Assembly: GCF_002115785.1 (NCBI RefSeq)
Contig: NZ_JFJY01000001.1
Location: 1-64,000, forward strand
Direction: 5' to 3'
Origin: Thalassospira sp. MCCC 1A03138
Lineage (GTDB): Bacteria > Pseudomonadota > Alphaproteobacteria > Rhodospirillales > Thalassospiraceae
Length of the DNA: 64,000 nt
Below, one piece after another: positions 6,908 to 15,922 of the stretch (positions are counted from its first letter, which is position 1; every line of letters begins with the position of its first letter). The notes beneath the pieces were generated by a model that was not told the origin of the DNA, searched no databases, and saw only the letters and a list, made by a program, of their open reading frames with translations. Made by a program: the position numbers and the translations under genes.

Positions 6908-8176
6908 TCACATTTTAAAGGGGATATACAGGGCAAGATCATGCCAGACATACAGAATGGCCGCAGTCAGGAACATCAGAAGCAGGAACGGCAACACACC
7001 GCGCGCCACTTCGCCCAATCGCGTTTTCGCCACCGACTGAATGACATAAAGGTTAAGCCCCACCGGTGGCGTGATCAGCGCGCATTCAACCATGATCACC
7101 ATATAGACCCCGAACCAGATCGGATCAAAGCCAAGGGCCAAGGCCGCCGGCAGCAGAACCGGCGTCATGATCAGCACCATTGAAAGTGCTTCGAACACCA
7201 GCCCCATGATCAGCAATACAACCGTCACGACGAGGATAAAGCCAAGTTCGGTATCGATCCCCTGGCTGATCATCATCGAGATATCCTGCGGGATGCGATA
7301 CAGCGTGATCGCCTTGCCAAACACCTTGGCCCCGGCAATGATCAGGATGATCGCAACCGTGGTCGCCATGGTATCGAAAATCGCAAGCTTCAACGCTTTC
7401 CAGGTCAGAACCCGCATCGCTGCCGTAATCAGAAGGGCAGCGGCAAAACCGATGGCCGCGGCCTCGGTCGGGGTAAAGGCCCCGGAATAGATCCCCGATA
7501 TGATCAGCACCGCCAGAAGCACGGCAGGCAGCGCCTTTAACGTGGCGCGCTTGCGCTCATCCCAGCCGCGTTTGGGTTCGCGTTCCTGCCCGCCAAACCG
7601 GGCATAGATCATCGAATAAACGATAAACAGCAACAGCAACGCAATCCCCGGCCCGACCCCGGCAAGGAAAAGCGCAATCACGGATTCTTCGGTCACGAAG
7701 CCATAAATGATCATCGGGATCGATGGCGGGATCAGGATGCCAAGCGTGCCGCCCGCCGCCATCAGGCCATAGACGAAACGCTTGTTATAGCCGCGCTGGA
7801 CCATTTCCGGGATGGCGACCGTGCCAATCGTGGCCGCCGTTGCCACCGATGACCCCGAAATCGCGGCAAACACGCCACACGACAGGATGGTTGCCACCGC
7901 AAGCCCGCCCGGCCAATGCCCGACCCACGCACTGACCGCGGCAAACAGGTCATTGCCGACCCCGGCGCGCAGCAGGATGTTGGACATCAAAAGGAACAGC
8001 GGCACCGACAGCAGAATAAAACCATCCAGTGTCGACAGGATCGCCTGCGGCGCCATCAGCGGCGAAAACCCGCCAATGATCAGCATGCCAAGTCCAAGCC
8101 CGCCCAGTGCAAAGGCCACCGGCACACGGATCAGCAGCAAGGCGAACATTGCCGCAAGTGTCAGGATAATTGTCAT
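6908..8176 (-). CDS. dctM: TRAP transporter large permease (DctM family)
   Basis: A 422-aa DctM-type protein with 12 or more membrane helices that forms the sodium-coupled translocation channel of a tripartite ATP-independent periplasmic transporter. Family blocks GSSVATAATIGTVAIPEM and LIPPSIPMIIYG, plus late ECALITPPVGLNLYVIQ, are clear. It overlaps the small permease gene by 4 bp (ATGA), so the two are translationally coupled. Confidence 0.92.
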   Translation of the reverse strand: MTIILTLAAMFALLLIRVPVAFALGGLGLGMLIIGGFSPLMAPQAILSTLDGFILLSVPLFLLMSNILLRAGVGNDLFAAVSAWVGHWPGGLAVATILSCGVFAAISGSSVATAATIGTVAIPEMVQRGYNKRFVYGLMAAGGTLGILIPPSIPMIIYGFVTEESVIALFLAGVGPGIALLLLFIVYSMIYARFGGQEREPKRGWDERKRATLKALPAVLLAVLIISGIYSGAFTPTEAAAIGFAAALLITAAMRVLTWKALKLAIFDTMATTVAIILIIAGAKVFGKAITLYRIPQDISMMISQGIDTELGFILVVTVVLLIMGLVFEALSMVLIMTPVLLPAALALGFDPIWFGVYMVIMVECALITPPVGLNLYVIQSVAKTRLGEVARGVLPFLLLMFLTAAILYVWHDLALYIPFKM

Positions 8177-8661
8177 TCGTGCGCCCCTTCCGGAATATCC
8201 TTGCCGCGGATCACGCCGACAATTTCAATGACGGCCTGAACAGCCAGAAGCGCAAAACCGATCACGACCGGGATTTCCGCAACCCACGCCGGAAGGTCAA
8301 GCATCGTGCCGCTGGTGCGGCCGCGCTCGAAACTTTCAAGGAAAATTTCCCAGCCCTTGAACGTCACCATGACGGAAAACACCAGAACCACCGCCATCGC
8401 AATGATTTCAAGCAAACGGCGCATCCCCGGCTTGCAAAGCCGGGTGATCGCATCGACGGAAATATGCCGCCGTGCCGCCAATGCCCAGGGCATGCCAAGC
8501 AACGATCCCCAGATCAGGCAAAGCTGCGAAAGCTCTGCCGCCCAGATGGTGGGACGAATAAAGAAATACCGAGCCACGACCTCATAGGTCAGCATCACAC
8601 CCGCTGCGACAAACAGCAGGGCCGCGATCCAGGCCAGCAAAAGCATCAAACGATCAAACAT
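8173..8661 (-). CDS. dctQ: TRAP transporter small permease (DctQ family)
   Basis: A 162-aa four-helix membrane protein. The family signature is seen in VVARYFF and in WAAELSQLCLIWGSLLGMPWALAARRHIS-like text around residues 50-80. The start at 8661 (MFDRLM) was chosen because AGGA lies 8 nt upstream; a longer frame to 8751 would add residues that do not fit the family and overlap the upstream hairpin. Confidence 0.9.
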   Translation of the reverse strand: MFDRLMLLLAWIAALLFVAAGVMLTYEVVARYFFIRPTIWAAELSQLCLIWGSLLGMPWALAARRHISVDAITRLCKPGMRRLLEIIAMAVVLVFSVMVTFKGWEIFLESFERGRTSGTMLDLPAWVAEIPVVIGFALLAVQAVIEIVGVIRGKDIPEGAHE

Positions 8662-8741
8662 GATAAAAATCCTGGCCGTACCGGGATGGTGGCCTCCGGT
8701 CCCGACCGCCTCCTGAAAAGAGAGACTGGTGAATAGATGAA

Positions 8742-8788
8742 AAGACATCACCGCAACGGCGGGGCCGTCGAAAATGCGGTGATGTCTT
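8742..8788 (-). terminator. Intercistronic hairpin between dctP and dctQM (attenuator or RNA stabiliser)
   Basis: A 14-bp perfect stem AAGACATCACCGCA/TGCGGTGATGTCTT (8742-8755, 8775-8788) encloses a smaller GC hairpin and is followed on the minus strand by TTTTC. Such hairpins between a binding-protein gene and its permease genes commonly give more binding protein than permease. Confidence 0.7.
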
Positions 8789-8826
8789 CTTTATTGGCAG
8801 TTCAGTCTATCGTCCGCGAACAAGGC

Positions 8827-9825
8827 TTAAAGCTTGCTGGCCGCGTCAAAGACCTGCTTGCCCAGATCGCCGGTATGGCTAAGGAATTCCTCGTAAACCG
8901 GTTTGGCAACTTCACGCCATGCCGCCATTTCCTCTTCGGTCGGGGTATAGACGGTCATGCCGTTGGCTTTGGCTTCTTCGTAGGCTTCGGCTTCGATCGA
9001 TGACATGCGGTCACGCACGTCTTTTTCCGCATTCATCGCCGCGGTCGAAATGATGTCGCGCTGCGCATCCGAAAGGCCGTTCCAGAAATCGGTATTGATC
9101 ACCACGATGAATTCGACATCGGCATCGTTGGTGGCGGTCACCGTATCCATGACTTCCCAAAGCTGGCGGGATTTGACGCCCGACATGCCGGTCATGCCCA
9201 CATCAACCGTGCCACGCTGATAGGCGATATACTGCTCGGACCCGGAAATAAGGGTCGGCGCACCGCCAGCCGCTGAAATGAAATCGCCCTGGGTTTTGGA
9301 AAACACGCGGACTTTCTGGCCTTTAAGACCTTCCGGGCCTTTGATCGGGCCACCGTTCGACAGCATGATCGATCCGCCATATGCCTGCCACCACAGGACG
9401 GTCGCACCGGTATCGGCAATCGCGTCGTCAAGCGGGCCACGTACCGGCGATCCCTTGGCAACCGCGGCACGGACTTTCTCTTCGGAATCAAGCAGGAACG
9501 GCTGATAGAACACATCGACCGCCGGCACATCACCGACATAACGGGTCAGCGACGCCACACCCATTTCAATCGCCCCGGAACCGACAGCGGCGGGCACTTC
9601 CTTGTCCTTGTAAAGCTGTGCACTGTCATAAATCTCGACCGCGATATCGCCGTTCGATTTTTCCTCGACCTCGTTCTTGAACATCAAAAGGTTCTGACCA
9701 AGGTGGCTTTTCATCGGCAGTTGCAGCGAAATCCGCAATGTCAGATCGGCTGCAATGGCACTATGGGTCATGCCGGTAAAACCAACGGCAGCCATCAGGG
9801 CCGCCGCAAGGGCAAATTTCTTCAT
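8827..9825 (-). CDS. dctP: TRAP transporter periplasmic solute-binding protein (DctP family)
   Basis: A 332-aa secreted binding protein with a clear signal peptide (MKKFALAAALMAAVGFTG then SAIAADL). DctP-family features are IYDSAQLYKDKEVPAAV, GGSIMLSNGGPIKGPEGLKG and VRVFSKTQ, a region that includes the Arg that normally binds a substrate carboxylate. It captures an organic acid for the DctQM permease encoded downstream. ATG at 9825 has GGAGG about 8 nt upstream. The exact ligand is not predictable; the operon's PEP mutase-family enzyme hints at a 2-oxo- or dicarboxylic acid. Confidence 0.92.
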   Translation of the reverse strand: MKKFALAAALMAAVGFTGMTHSAIAADLTLRISLQLPMKSHLGQNLLMFKNEVEEKSNGDIAVEIYDSAQLYKDKEVPAAVGSGAIEMGVASLTRYVGDVPAVDVFYQPFLLDSEEKVRAAVAKGSPVRGPLDDAIADTGATVLWWQAYGGSIMLSNGGPIKGPEGLKGQKVRVFSKTQGDFISAAGGAPTLISGSEQYIAYQRGTVDVGMTGMSGVKSRQLWEVMDTVTATNDADVEFIVVINTDFWNGLSDAQRDIISTAAMNAEKDVRDRMSSIEAEAYEEAKANGMTVYTPTEEEMAAWREVAKPVYEEFLSHTGDLGKQVFDAASKL

Positions 9826-10020
9826 GACGAACGTCCTCCGGGTTTTTTTATTTTATACAAAAGCTTTCAGGCGCAAAGATGCGCTCAACCCGGTTTGGCA
9901 TTCAAGATGTTTTGGTCATACCACTGTCACACGCATTAACCCTTAGTGCGCTGCACAGCAGCATGAAGGTCTTCTGTTCCGGGGGAAAGCGCCCTATCGG
10001 GCAATCACATGCTGCAATGC

Positions 10021-10055
10021 AAAAAGTGAATAATCGGGCTGATTATTCACTTTTT
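10021..10055 (-). terminator. Perfect 15-bp hairpin after the GNAT gene
   Basis: AAAAAGTGAATAATC/GATTATTCACTTTTT with a 5-nt loop lies about 65 bp past the stop of the minus-strand GNAT gene and upstream of dctP. It ends in TTTTT on both strands, so it can terminate from either side. The rest of 9826-10121 shows no gene. Confidence 0.75.
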
Positions 10056-10121
10056 CTACGTAATCTGGCATGCCAGAAAAACGGTTTTGAATACAGAATA
10101 CGGGAATCGTTCACCTGCGCG

Positions 10122-10661
10122 TTAATTGGCAAGCCGCTTATACATCACCGTCGTTGCGCTCAGCTTTTCGGAAAACGGATCACGGGCATAGGCCGGGATC
10201 ACGCCCGCCGTTTCAAAACCGAGCGAGGCATAAAGCGGCTCGGCACTGTCGCCTGTTCTCGTATCAAGTGTCAGCAGATGACGTGCTTTCGCAAACGCCC
10301 GTTTTTCCAGTGCCTCCATCAGTTTTCGCGCAACGCCCATGCGGCGATATTGCGGATGCACCATCAGTTTGCAGACCTCGCCACGATGGACCTGATTGGG
10401 CATGGTGGCGCAATCAAGCTGCACGGTTCCGACCACCTTGCTGCCGTCCAGCAGCGCCACGAACAGATCGCGCCTGCCGCCCCGCATCGCGGGCAGGACC
10501 ATATCGCGCCAGAAGCCAATTGCGGCGGCGGCATCAAACGGTTCGATAAATCCGATGCTGGCTCCGTCATGCACGCAGGCATGCAGCATCTCGCCAAACG
10601 CCTCCAGGTGGCTTTCAAGCTGATCGGCGTCAAAGCTTGCAATGGTGATCTGGTCGCTCAT
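10122..10661 (-). CDS. GNAT family N-acetyltransferase
   Basis: A 179-aa acetyl-CoA-dependent acetyltransferase. Motif A, the acetyl-CoA pyrophosphate-binding segment, is seen as VCKLMVHPQYRRMGVARKLM (Q/R-x-x-G-V-A), near residues 95-115; the C-terminal half ends with the usual Y-x-S-L-G-F (YASLGFETAG). The substrate (antibiotic, polyamine, protein or metabolite) is not evident. Spaced 21 bp from the upstream HTH-cupin gene on the same strand, so probably co-transcribed and regulated by it. Confidence 0.87.
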   Translation of the reverse strand: MSDQITIASFDADQLESHLEAFGEMLHACVHDGASIGFIEPFDAAAAIGFWRDMVLPAMRGGRRDLFVALLDGSKVVGTVQLDCATMPNQVHRGEVCKLMVHPQYRRMGVARKLMEALEKRAFAKARHLLTLDTRTGDSAEPLYASLGFETAGVIPAYARDPFSEKLSATTVMYKRLAN

Positions 10662-10682
10662 TTTTTTGGGGGCCTCATACTT

Positions 10683-11228
10683 TCATACGATGAAAAGGTG
10701 ATAGATCGCGCCTTTATCGGCGGGGGCTTCAAAGCTGCTGGGGCCTGAAAGCCGGTATCGCAGGCAATCCCCGACATTCAGCACATAGGCCTTGCCCTCC
10801 ACCGTGATATGCAGTTGCCCGGCCAGCATCACCAGATGATGTTCAAGCCCCGGGCGTGGCGTTCCCTCGTATTCGATCCGTGCGCCGGGATCGAGTTCGC
10901 ATTCGATGACTTCCGCCATCAGCCCCTGCGCGGGTGGCGAAACCGTCCGTCGGAAAAAGCCGGTTTCCAGGTCGGCCCAGATCCGCTGCAAACCGCGATA
11001 AACAAGCGGTTTGAACTCGTCCTCGACCATCTGCATCAGGCGTGACATCGGCAGGCCATAGGCGGCACAAAGCTTGCCCAGAACATGCGCCGTCGGACTG
11101 ACCTCGCCATTCTCAAGCCGCGACAGGCTGGCCCGGCTGACGTCACTGCGCGCGGCCAGCTCCTCCAGCGACCAGCCCCGCTCCGCCCGCAGCGCCCCCA
11201 ATCGCTCCGCAATCCTCCGATCCATCAT
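10683..11228 (-). CDS. XRE-family regulator with C-terminal cupin domain
   Basis: A 181-aa two-domain regulator. Residues 7-60 form a Cro/C1 helix-turn-helix (WSLEELAARSDVSRASLSRLENGEVSPT), and residues 105-180 form a cupin_2 barrel (PGARIEYEGTPRPGLEHHLVMLAG, then VLNVGDCLRY). This architecture is typical of small-molecule-responsive regulators of amine or sulfur metabolism. GAGGTGG lies just upstream of the paired ATGs at 11228/11225. A 13-bp perfect palindrome lies 26 bp upstream and may be its own operator. Confidence 0.9.
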   Translation of the reverse strand: MMDRRIAERLGALRAERGWSLEELAARSDVSRASLSRLENGEVSPTAHVLGKLCAAYGLPMSRLMQMVEDEFKPLVYRGLQRIWADLETGFFRRTVSPPAQGLMAEVIECELDPGARIEYEGTPRPGLEHHLVMLAGQLHITVEGKAYVLNVGDCLRYRLSGPSSFEAPADKGAIYHLFIV

Positions 11229-11253
11229 CCCACCACCTCAAGTTCAAAAATTA

Positions 11254-11266
11254 GGGAATTATTCCC
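11254..11266. promoter_or_regulatory. Palindrome upstream of the HTH-cupin gene
   Basis: GGGAATTATTCCC is a perfect odd-centred inverted repeat 26 bp in front of the start codon. Position suggests autoregulation; no second copy was found nearby. Confidence 0.5.
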
Positions 11267-11334
11267 ACATATGAGAAATCGTCAACGAGAATCGATGTGG
11301 TTGTTGGAGGAGGTGGCGTATGGAGCGGGAGTGG

Positions 11335-11400
<66 letters not shown>

Positions 11401-11486
11401 GGGATGAGGATGAGGAAAGGAGAGGGTGTTCGGGCTGTGGATACGAGGGCGGATAGAGGGAAAGGGACCTGGCGCGTTTGTTAGAC

Positions 11487-11816
11487 TTAGGTTAGGTCAA
11501 ATCCGTCGCGGGTCCAGCTTTGCAGGCCGCCTTTGAGGTTCATCACCTGACAGTCGAGGTGGGGCAGAACGGCGTTGGCGGCACCGAAAGATCGTTGTCC
11601 GACGGCACAAATGAACACGAAATCCGTCTCTGTATCGTCGGCAAGGTCGACAAGTGCCGGAATGTCGAAAGTCGAGGTCGGCATATTGATCGCCCCGCTG
11701 ATATGGCCGGACTTGAATTCGTCGGGTTCGCGGACGTCAATCAGGGTCACGTTACCCTGTGCGATCAGGTGATCGAGTTCACCACTTTCGACGAAATTCA
11801 CGCTACCATCGGTCAT
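11487..11816 (-). CDS. Single-domain rhodanese-like sulfurtransferase
   Basis: A 109-aa rhodanese domain, similar in size to GlpE. Visible parts are LIDVREPDEFKSGHISGAINMP (residues 24-45), the active-site loop CAVGQRS near residue 71 with the persulfide-carrying Cys, and LKGGLQSW near the end. The start at 11816 is supported by GAAGGGAAG 8 nt upstream; a longer frame to 11900 adds non-conserved residues. It likely transfers sulfane sulfur to cyanide or protein thiols in the cytoplasm. Confidence 0.9.
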   Translation of the reverse strand: MTDGSVNFVESGELDHLIAQGNVTLIDVREPDEFKSGHISGAINMPTSTFDIPALVDLADDTETDFVFICAVGQRSFGAANAVLPHLDCQVMNLKGGLQSWTRDGFDLT

Positions 11817-12479
11817 TCGATACTTCCCTTCGGGGCAGGTTTGGCGCACAGTAGAAATACAGAACTGATATAATTTTGCTGTTTGACTGTGCAATTGCAA
11901 AATGGGTACGGCGGATGTTTTCGTCGACCGGCCAAGCTATTCCCGATGTCGGGGCCGGTCACTTTGAAGTGATCGTTTCGCATGCGTTTTTACCAACAAT
12001 ATTCGTAAGTTGGGCATTGCGGAATGAAGCCGGAAGCCCCACGTCAAAGAGACAGGGTCACAGGAGCGGACCTTATCCGGGTGCATTCACCGGCCACATC
12101 CGCCCGCAGAAAAAAGTGACTTTGGGTCGCCGCAAAGCGGGACTTTGACTATTACCATTGCCGGTTGCAAATATTGCAAGCCATTCTAAGAAGTCATCAA
12201 ACCCATTTTCTTTGCCATCATCTGGCAGACCTTTAAACGAACCTTAAATAAAGTTCATTATTTTATTTAATCACATCCCGATTGAACGATTCGTTTATTT
12301 CGGGCGTAGACAGAATGAACGGCGGCTATTTTCAATGCCACCGCAGTGCAGCAAAGCCGCTGCCGTCTTGCAACAGGATCGGGCAATCCGGCCATCATGC
12401 CGGTTAAGCCCCAAGATCAAAAGAACACAGGAAACGACATCTGACAGAAGTGCGATAACGTTGGAAAGGAGACCGCGCC
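11817..12479. other. 663-bp intergenic region before prkA
   Basis: No supportable gene was found on either strand. It must hold the divergent promoters of the rhodanese gene and the prkA operon. An AT-rich stretch at 12220-12300 is a plausible promoter region but I see no convincing sigma54, EcfG or heat-shock motif. GGAAAGGAG at 12468-12476 is the prkA ribosome binding site. Confidence 0.5.
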
Positions 12480-14426
12480 ATGGCTGAAGACAAGGACATC
12501 TTCGAGCTGTATGCGGAAGGCTATGACGGAAAACGCGAAACCGAACTAACCATCCGGGACTATCTTAATCTATGTCGCGATGATCCATCGGCCTACGCAT
12601 CCGCAGCCGAACGGATGATCAAGGCAATCGGCGAACCCGAAATGATCGACACCTCGACCGATTCCCGTCTCGGCCGAATTTTCCTGAACCGCACCATCAA
12701 ACGATATCCGGCCTTTGAAGATTTCTTTGGCATGGAAGAAACCATCGAACGCATCGTCGGTTTCTTCAAATATGCCGCCCAGGGACTGGAAGAACGCAAA
12801 CAGGTTCTTTATCTGCTGGGCCCGGTTGGCGGCGGTAAAAGCTCGCTTGCCGAACGGTTAAAGGAACTGATGGAGGTCGAGCCGATCTATGTTCTGAAAG
12901 CCGGCGATCAGATCAGCCCGGTTTTCGAAAGTCCGCTTGGCCTGTTTAACCCGGCCAAGATGGGTGATGCGATCGAGGACAAATACGGCATCCCCAAACG
13001 CCGCCTGACCGGGCTGATGTCGCCATGGGCGGTGAAACGGCTTGATGAATTTAACGGCGATCTTTCGAAATTCTCGGTTGTAAAACTGATCCCGTCGCGC
13101 CTGCGCCAGATTGCGATTGCCAAAACCGAACCGGGCGATGAAAACAATCAGGACATTTCGTCACTGGTCGGCAAGGTCGATATCCGCAAACTTGAATATT
13201 ACAGCCAGAACGACCCGGACGCATACAGCTATTCCGGCGGCCTTAACCGCGCCAATCAGGGGCTTCTTGAATTTGTCGAGATGTTCAAGGCCCCGATCAA
13301 GATGCTGCATCCGTTGCTGACCGCAACACAGGAAAGCAACTATATCGGCACCGAAAACCTTGGTGCGATCCCGTTCCAGGGCCTCATTCTGGCGCACTCG
13401 AACGAGGCGGAATGGCAAACCTTCAAGGCCAACAAGAATAACGAGGCCTTTATCGACCGTATCAGCGTGATCAAGGTTCCCTATTGCCTGCGGGTGACAG
13501 AAGAAACCCGGATTTACGAAAAACTGTTGCAGGGATCCGAACTGGAACAGGGGTCCTGCGCACCGGGCACGCTTAAGATGCTGGCACAGTTTTCGGTTCT
13601 GTCGCGCCTTGAAGAACACGAAAATTCAAACCTGTATTCCAAGATGCGGGTCTATGACGGCGAGACATTGAAGGATGTCGACCCCAAAGCCAAATCGATG
13701 CAGGAATATCGTGATACCGCGAGTGTCGACGAAGGCATGGACGGCATTTCGACACGGTTTGCCTTCAAGGTGCTTTCGGAAACGTTTAACCACGACACCC
13801 ACGAGGTTGCGGCCGACCCGGTCCATCTGATGTATGTGCTCGAACAGGCGATCCGGCGCGAACAATACCCGGAAGAACGCGAAAAGGATTACATGGATTT
13901 CATCAAATCCGAACTGGCCCCGCGCTATGCGGAGTTCATCGGGGCGGAAATCCAGAAGGCCTATCTCGAAAGTTATTCCGATTACGGCCAGAACCTGTTT
14001 GACCGTTATGTCGCCTATGCCGATGCATGGATCGAGGATCAGGACTTCAAGGATCCCGATACCGGTCAATTGCTGGATCGCAAGATCATCGATCAGGAAC
14101 TGTCCAAGATCGAAAAACCGGCGGGCATCGCCAATCCGAAGGATTTCCGTAACGAGGTGGTCAAGTTTGCCCTGCGCGCGCGCGCCAATAACAAGGGCAA
14201 GAACCCGGCATGGACATCGTACGAAAAACTGCGCGAAGTCATCGAAAAACGCATGTTCAGTCAGGTCGAAGACCTGCTGCCGGTGATTTCCTTCGGATCG
14301 AAAAAAGACAGCGACACCGAGAAGAAACACAACGAGTTCGTCAAACGCATGATTGATCGAAGCTATACCGAGCGCCAGACCCGCCGTCTGGTCGAATGGT
14401 ACATGCGTGTCAATAAGGCCGGTTAA
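12480..14426 (+). CDS. prkA: PrkA family serine protein kinase/AAA+ protein (YeaG)
   Basis: A 648-aa cytoplasmic PrkA protein. The N-terminal AAA+ part has a Walker A loop LLGPVGGGKSSLAERL near residue 113, and LILAHSNEAEW is typical of the family's ATPase core. The C-terminal PrkA domain starts around residue 420. In E. coli, YeaG with YeaH helps adaptation to nitrogen starvation and stationary phase; in Bacillus, PrkA has been described as a kinase or protease. Strong GGAAAGGAG precedes the ATG. yeaH and spoVR follow on the same strand, the conserved three-gene operon. Confidence 0.95.
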   Translation: MAEDKDIFELYAEGYDGKRETELTIRDYLNLCRDDPSAYASAAERMIKAIGEPEMIDTSTDSRLGRIFLNRTIKRYPAFEDFFGMEETIERIVGFFKYAAQGLEERKQVLYLLGPVGGGKSSLAERLKELMEVEPIYVLKAGDQISPVFESPLGLFNPAKMGDAIEDKYGIPKRRLTGLMSPWAVKRLDEFNGDLSKFSVVKLIPSRLRQIAIAKTEPGDENNQDISSLVGKVDIRKLEYYSQNDPDAYSYSGGLNRANQGLLEFVEMFKAPIKMLHPLLTATQESNYIGTENLGAIPFQGLILAHSNEAEWQTFKANKNNEAFIDRISVIKVPYCLRVTEETRIYEKLLQGSELEQGSCAPGTLKMLAQFSVLSRLEEHENSNLYSKMRVYDGETLKDVDPKAKSMQEYRDTASVDEGMDGISTRFAFKVLSETFNHDTHEVAADPVHLMYVLEQAIRREQYPEEREKDYMDFIKSELAPRYAEFIGAEIQKAYLESYSDYGQNLFDRYVAYADAWIEDQDFKDPDTGQLLDRKIIDQELSKIEKPAGIANPKDFRNEVVKFALRARANNKGKNPAWTSYEKLREVIEKRMFSQVEDLLPVISFGSKKDSDTEKKHNEFVKRMIDRSYTERQTRRLVEWYMRVNKAG

Positions 14427-14572
14427 GCCCAAGCTGCGGCTTTGCCGACCCGCACCGGGCGGTTTGTCCCCTTGTCCGCCCGGTGCACCGAGCTCCCGGT
14501 CGACGGTTTTCCAACGATCCGTCGGCCGGGGTTCTCGAAACGATACGTGCGCAAGCAAGGATATGATGGCCC

Positions 14573-15922
14573 ATGCTTTATATCGTCGACCGCCGCAAGA
14601 ACCCGAAAGGCAAAAGCCTTGGCAACCGGCAGCGCTTTATGCGGCGTGCAAAGGCACAGATCAAAAAGGCGGTAGAAGACACCATTCGCACCCGCGGCAT
14701 TACCGATATCAATAGCGGCGATTCCATCACCATTCCGGGGAAGACCCTGCATGAACCGAGTTTTCACCATGCGCGGCGCGGCGGGGATCGCAATTATGTC
14801 CTGCCCGGCAATAAAAAGTTTGTCCCCGGCGACCGGATTGCCCGCCCGCAGGGTGGTGATGGCGGTGCGGGGGGATCACAGGCCAGCCCCGATGGCGACG
14901 GTGAAGACGAATTTCAGTTCACCCTGTCGCGTGACGAGTTTCTGGATATCTTTTTCGAAGATCTGGAACTGCCCGATCTTTTGAAAAAAAGCCTGAAACA
15001 GACGACGGCCTTTCGCACGGCGCGTGCGGGTTTTTCATCGGACGGGACGCCCGCCAACCTTAGCCTTGTGCGCACCATGCGCAATTCCCTGGCGCGACGG
15101 ATTGGCCTGCGCCGCCCGAAAACCGCCGAAATCCGCGACCTTGAAGAAAAAATCGCCGCCCTTCAGGCCAAGGCCGAAAAACGCCCGTCCGGCAAACTGA
15201 CCAAGCCCGATGAAGATACGCTTCACATGCTTCTGGCAGATATTGAAGAAGCCAAGCGCCGCATGAAGGCGATCCCCTTCATCGATCCCATCGACACGCG
15301 ATACAACCAGTTTCAGCAAATCCCCGATCCGAACACCCAGGCCGTCATGTTCTGTCTGATGGATGTGTCCGGGTCGATGTCCGAACAGATGAAGGAACTG
15401 GCGAAACGGTTCTTCATGTTGCTGCATCTGTTTTTGCATCGCAGATATGATCATGTCGATGTGGTGTTCATCCGCCATACATCACGCGCCGCCGAAGTCG
15501 ACGAGGAAACGTTTTTCTATTCACGCGAAACCGGCGGCACCATCGTTTCGACCGCGCTGGAAGAAATGAAACGGGTGATGAAAGATCGTTACCCGACCGA
15601 TCAATGGAACATCTATGCCGCCCAGGCATCGGACGGCGACAATTATTCCAATGACGGTGCGAAATGCACGGCCTTGCTGGCCGAGGACCTTTTGCCGAAA
15701 TGCCAGTATTACGCCTATATCGAAATCACCGACGAGCGCGAGGCCGAGATTTTCTCCTCCGCCGAAGGGGAAACTGCCCTTTGGAAGGCCTATGCCCCGG
15801 TTGCCCGCGCCAATGCGCGATTTGCCCTTAAACGGGTGACCAAGGCCGCCGATATCTTCCCGGTCTTCCGGGAACTGTTTGCCAAAAATCGTGCCGAAAA
15901 ACTGAGCGGGGTCAAAGGATGA
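14573..15922 (+). CDS. yeaH: YeaH/DUF444 family protein (von Willebrand A-like)
   Basis: A 449-aa DUF444 protein. The basic N-terminus (YIVDRRKNPKGKSLGNRQRF) and low-complexity acidic/glycine stretch near residue 100 are typical. A VWA-like metal-ion-dependent adhesion motif is visible as FCLMDVSGSMSEQMK near residue 260 (D-x-S-x-S). It acts with PrkA/YeaG in stress survival, mechanism unresolved. Its stop overlaps the spoVR start by 4 bp (ATGA), showing translational coupling. AAGGA lies upstream of the ATG at 14573. Confidence 0.93.
   Translation: MLYIVDRRKNPKGKSLGNRQRFMRRAKAQIKKAVEDTIRTRGITDINSGDSITIPGKTLHEPSFHHARRGGDRNYVLPGNKKFVPGDRIARPQGGDGGAGGSQASPDGDGEDEFQFTLSRDEFLDIFFEDLELPDLLKKSLKQTTAFRTARAGFSSDGTPANLSLVRTMRNSLARRIGLRRPKTAEIRDLEEKIAALQAKAEKRPSGKLTKPDEDTLHMLLADIEEAKRRMKAIPFIDPIDTRYNQFQQIPDPNTQAVMFCLMDVSGSMSEQMKELAKRFFMLLHLFLHRRYDHVDVVFIRHTSRAAEVDEETFFYSRETGGTIVSTALEEMKRVMKDRYPTDQWNIYAAQASDGDNYSNDGAKCTALLAEDLLPKCQYYAYIEITDEREAEIFSSAEGETALWKAYAPVARANARFALKRVTKAADIFPVFRELFAKNRAEKLSGVKG

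Noticed and set aside
9940..10020. GC-rich partial inverted repeat upstream of dctP as an operator
   Set aside because: Imperfect and not near an identifiable promoter; insufficient to call.
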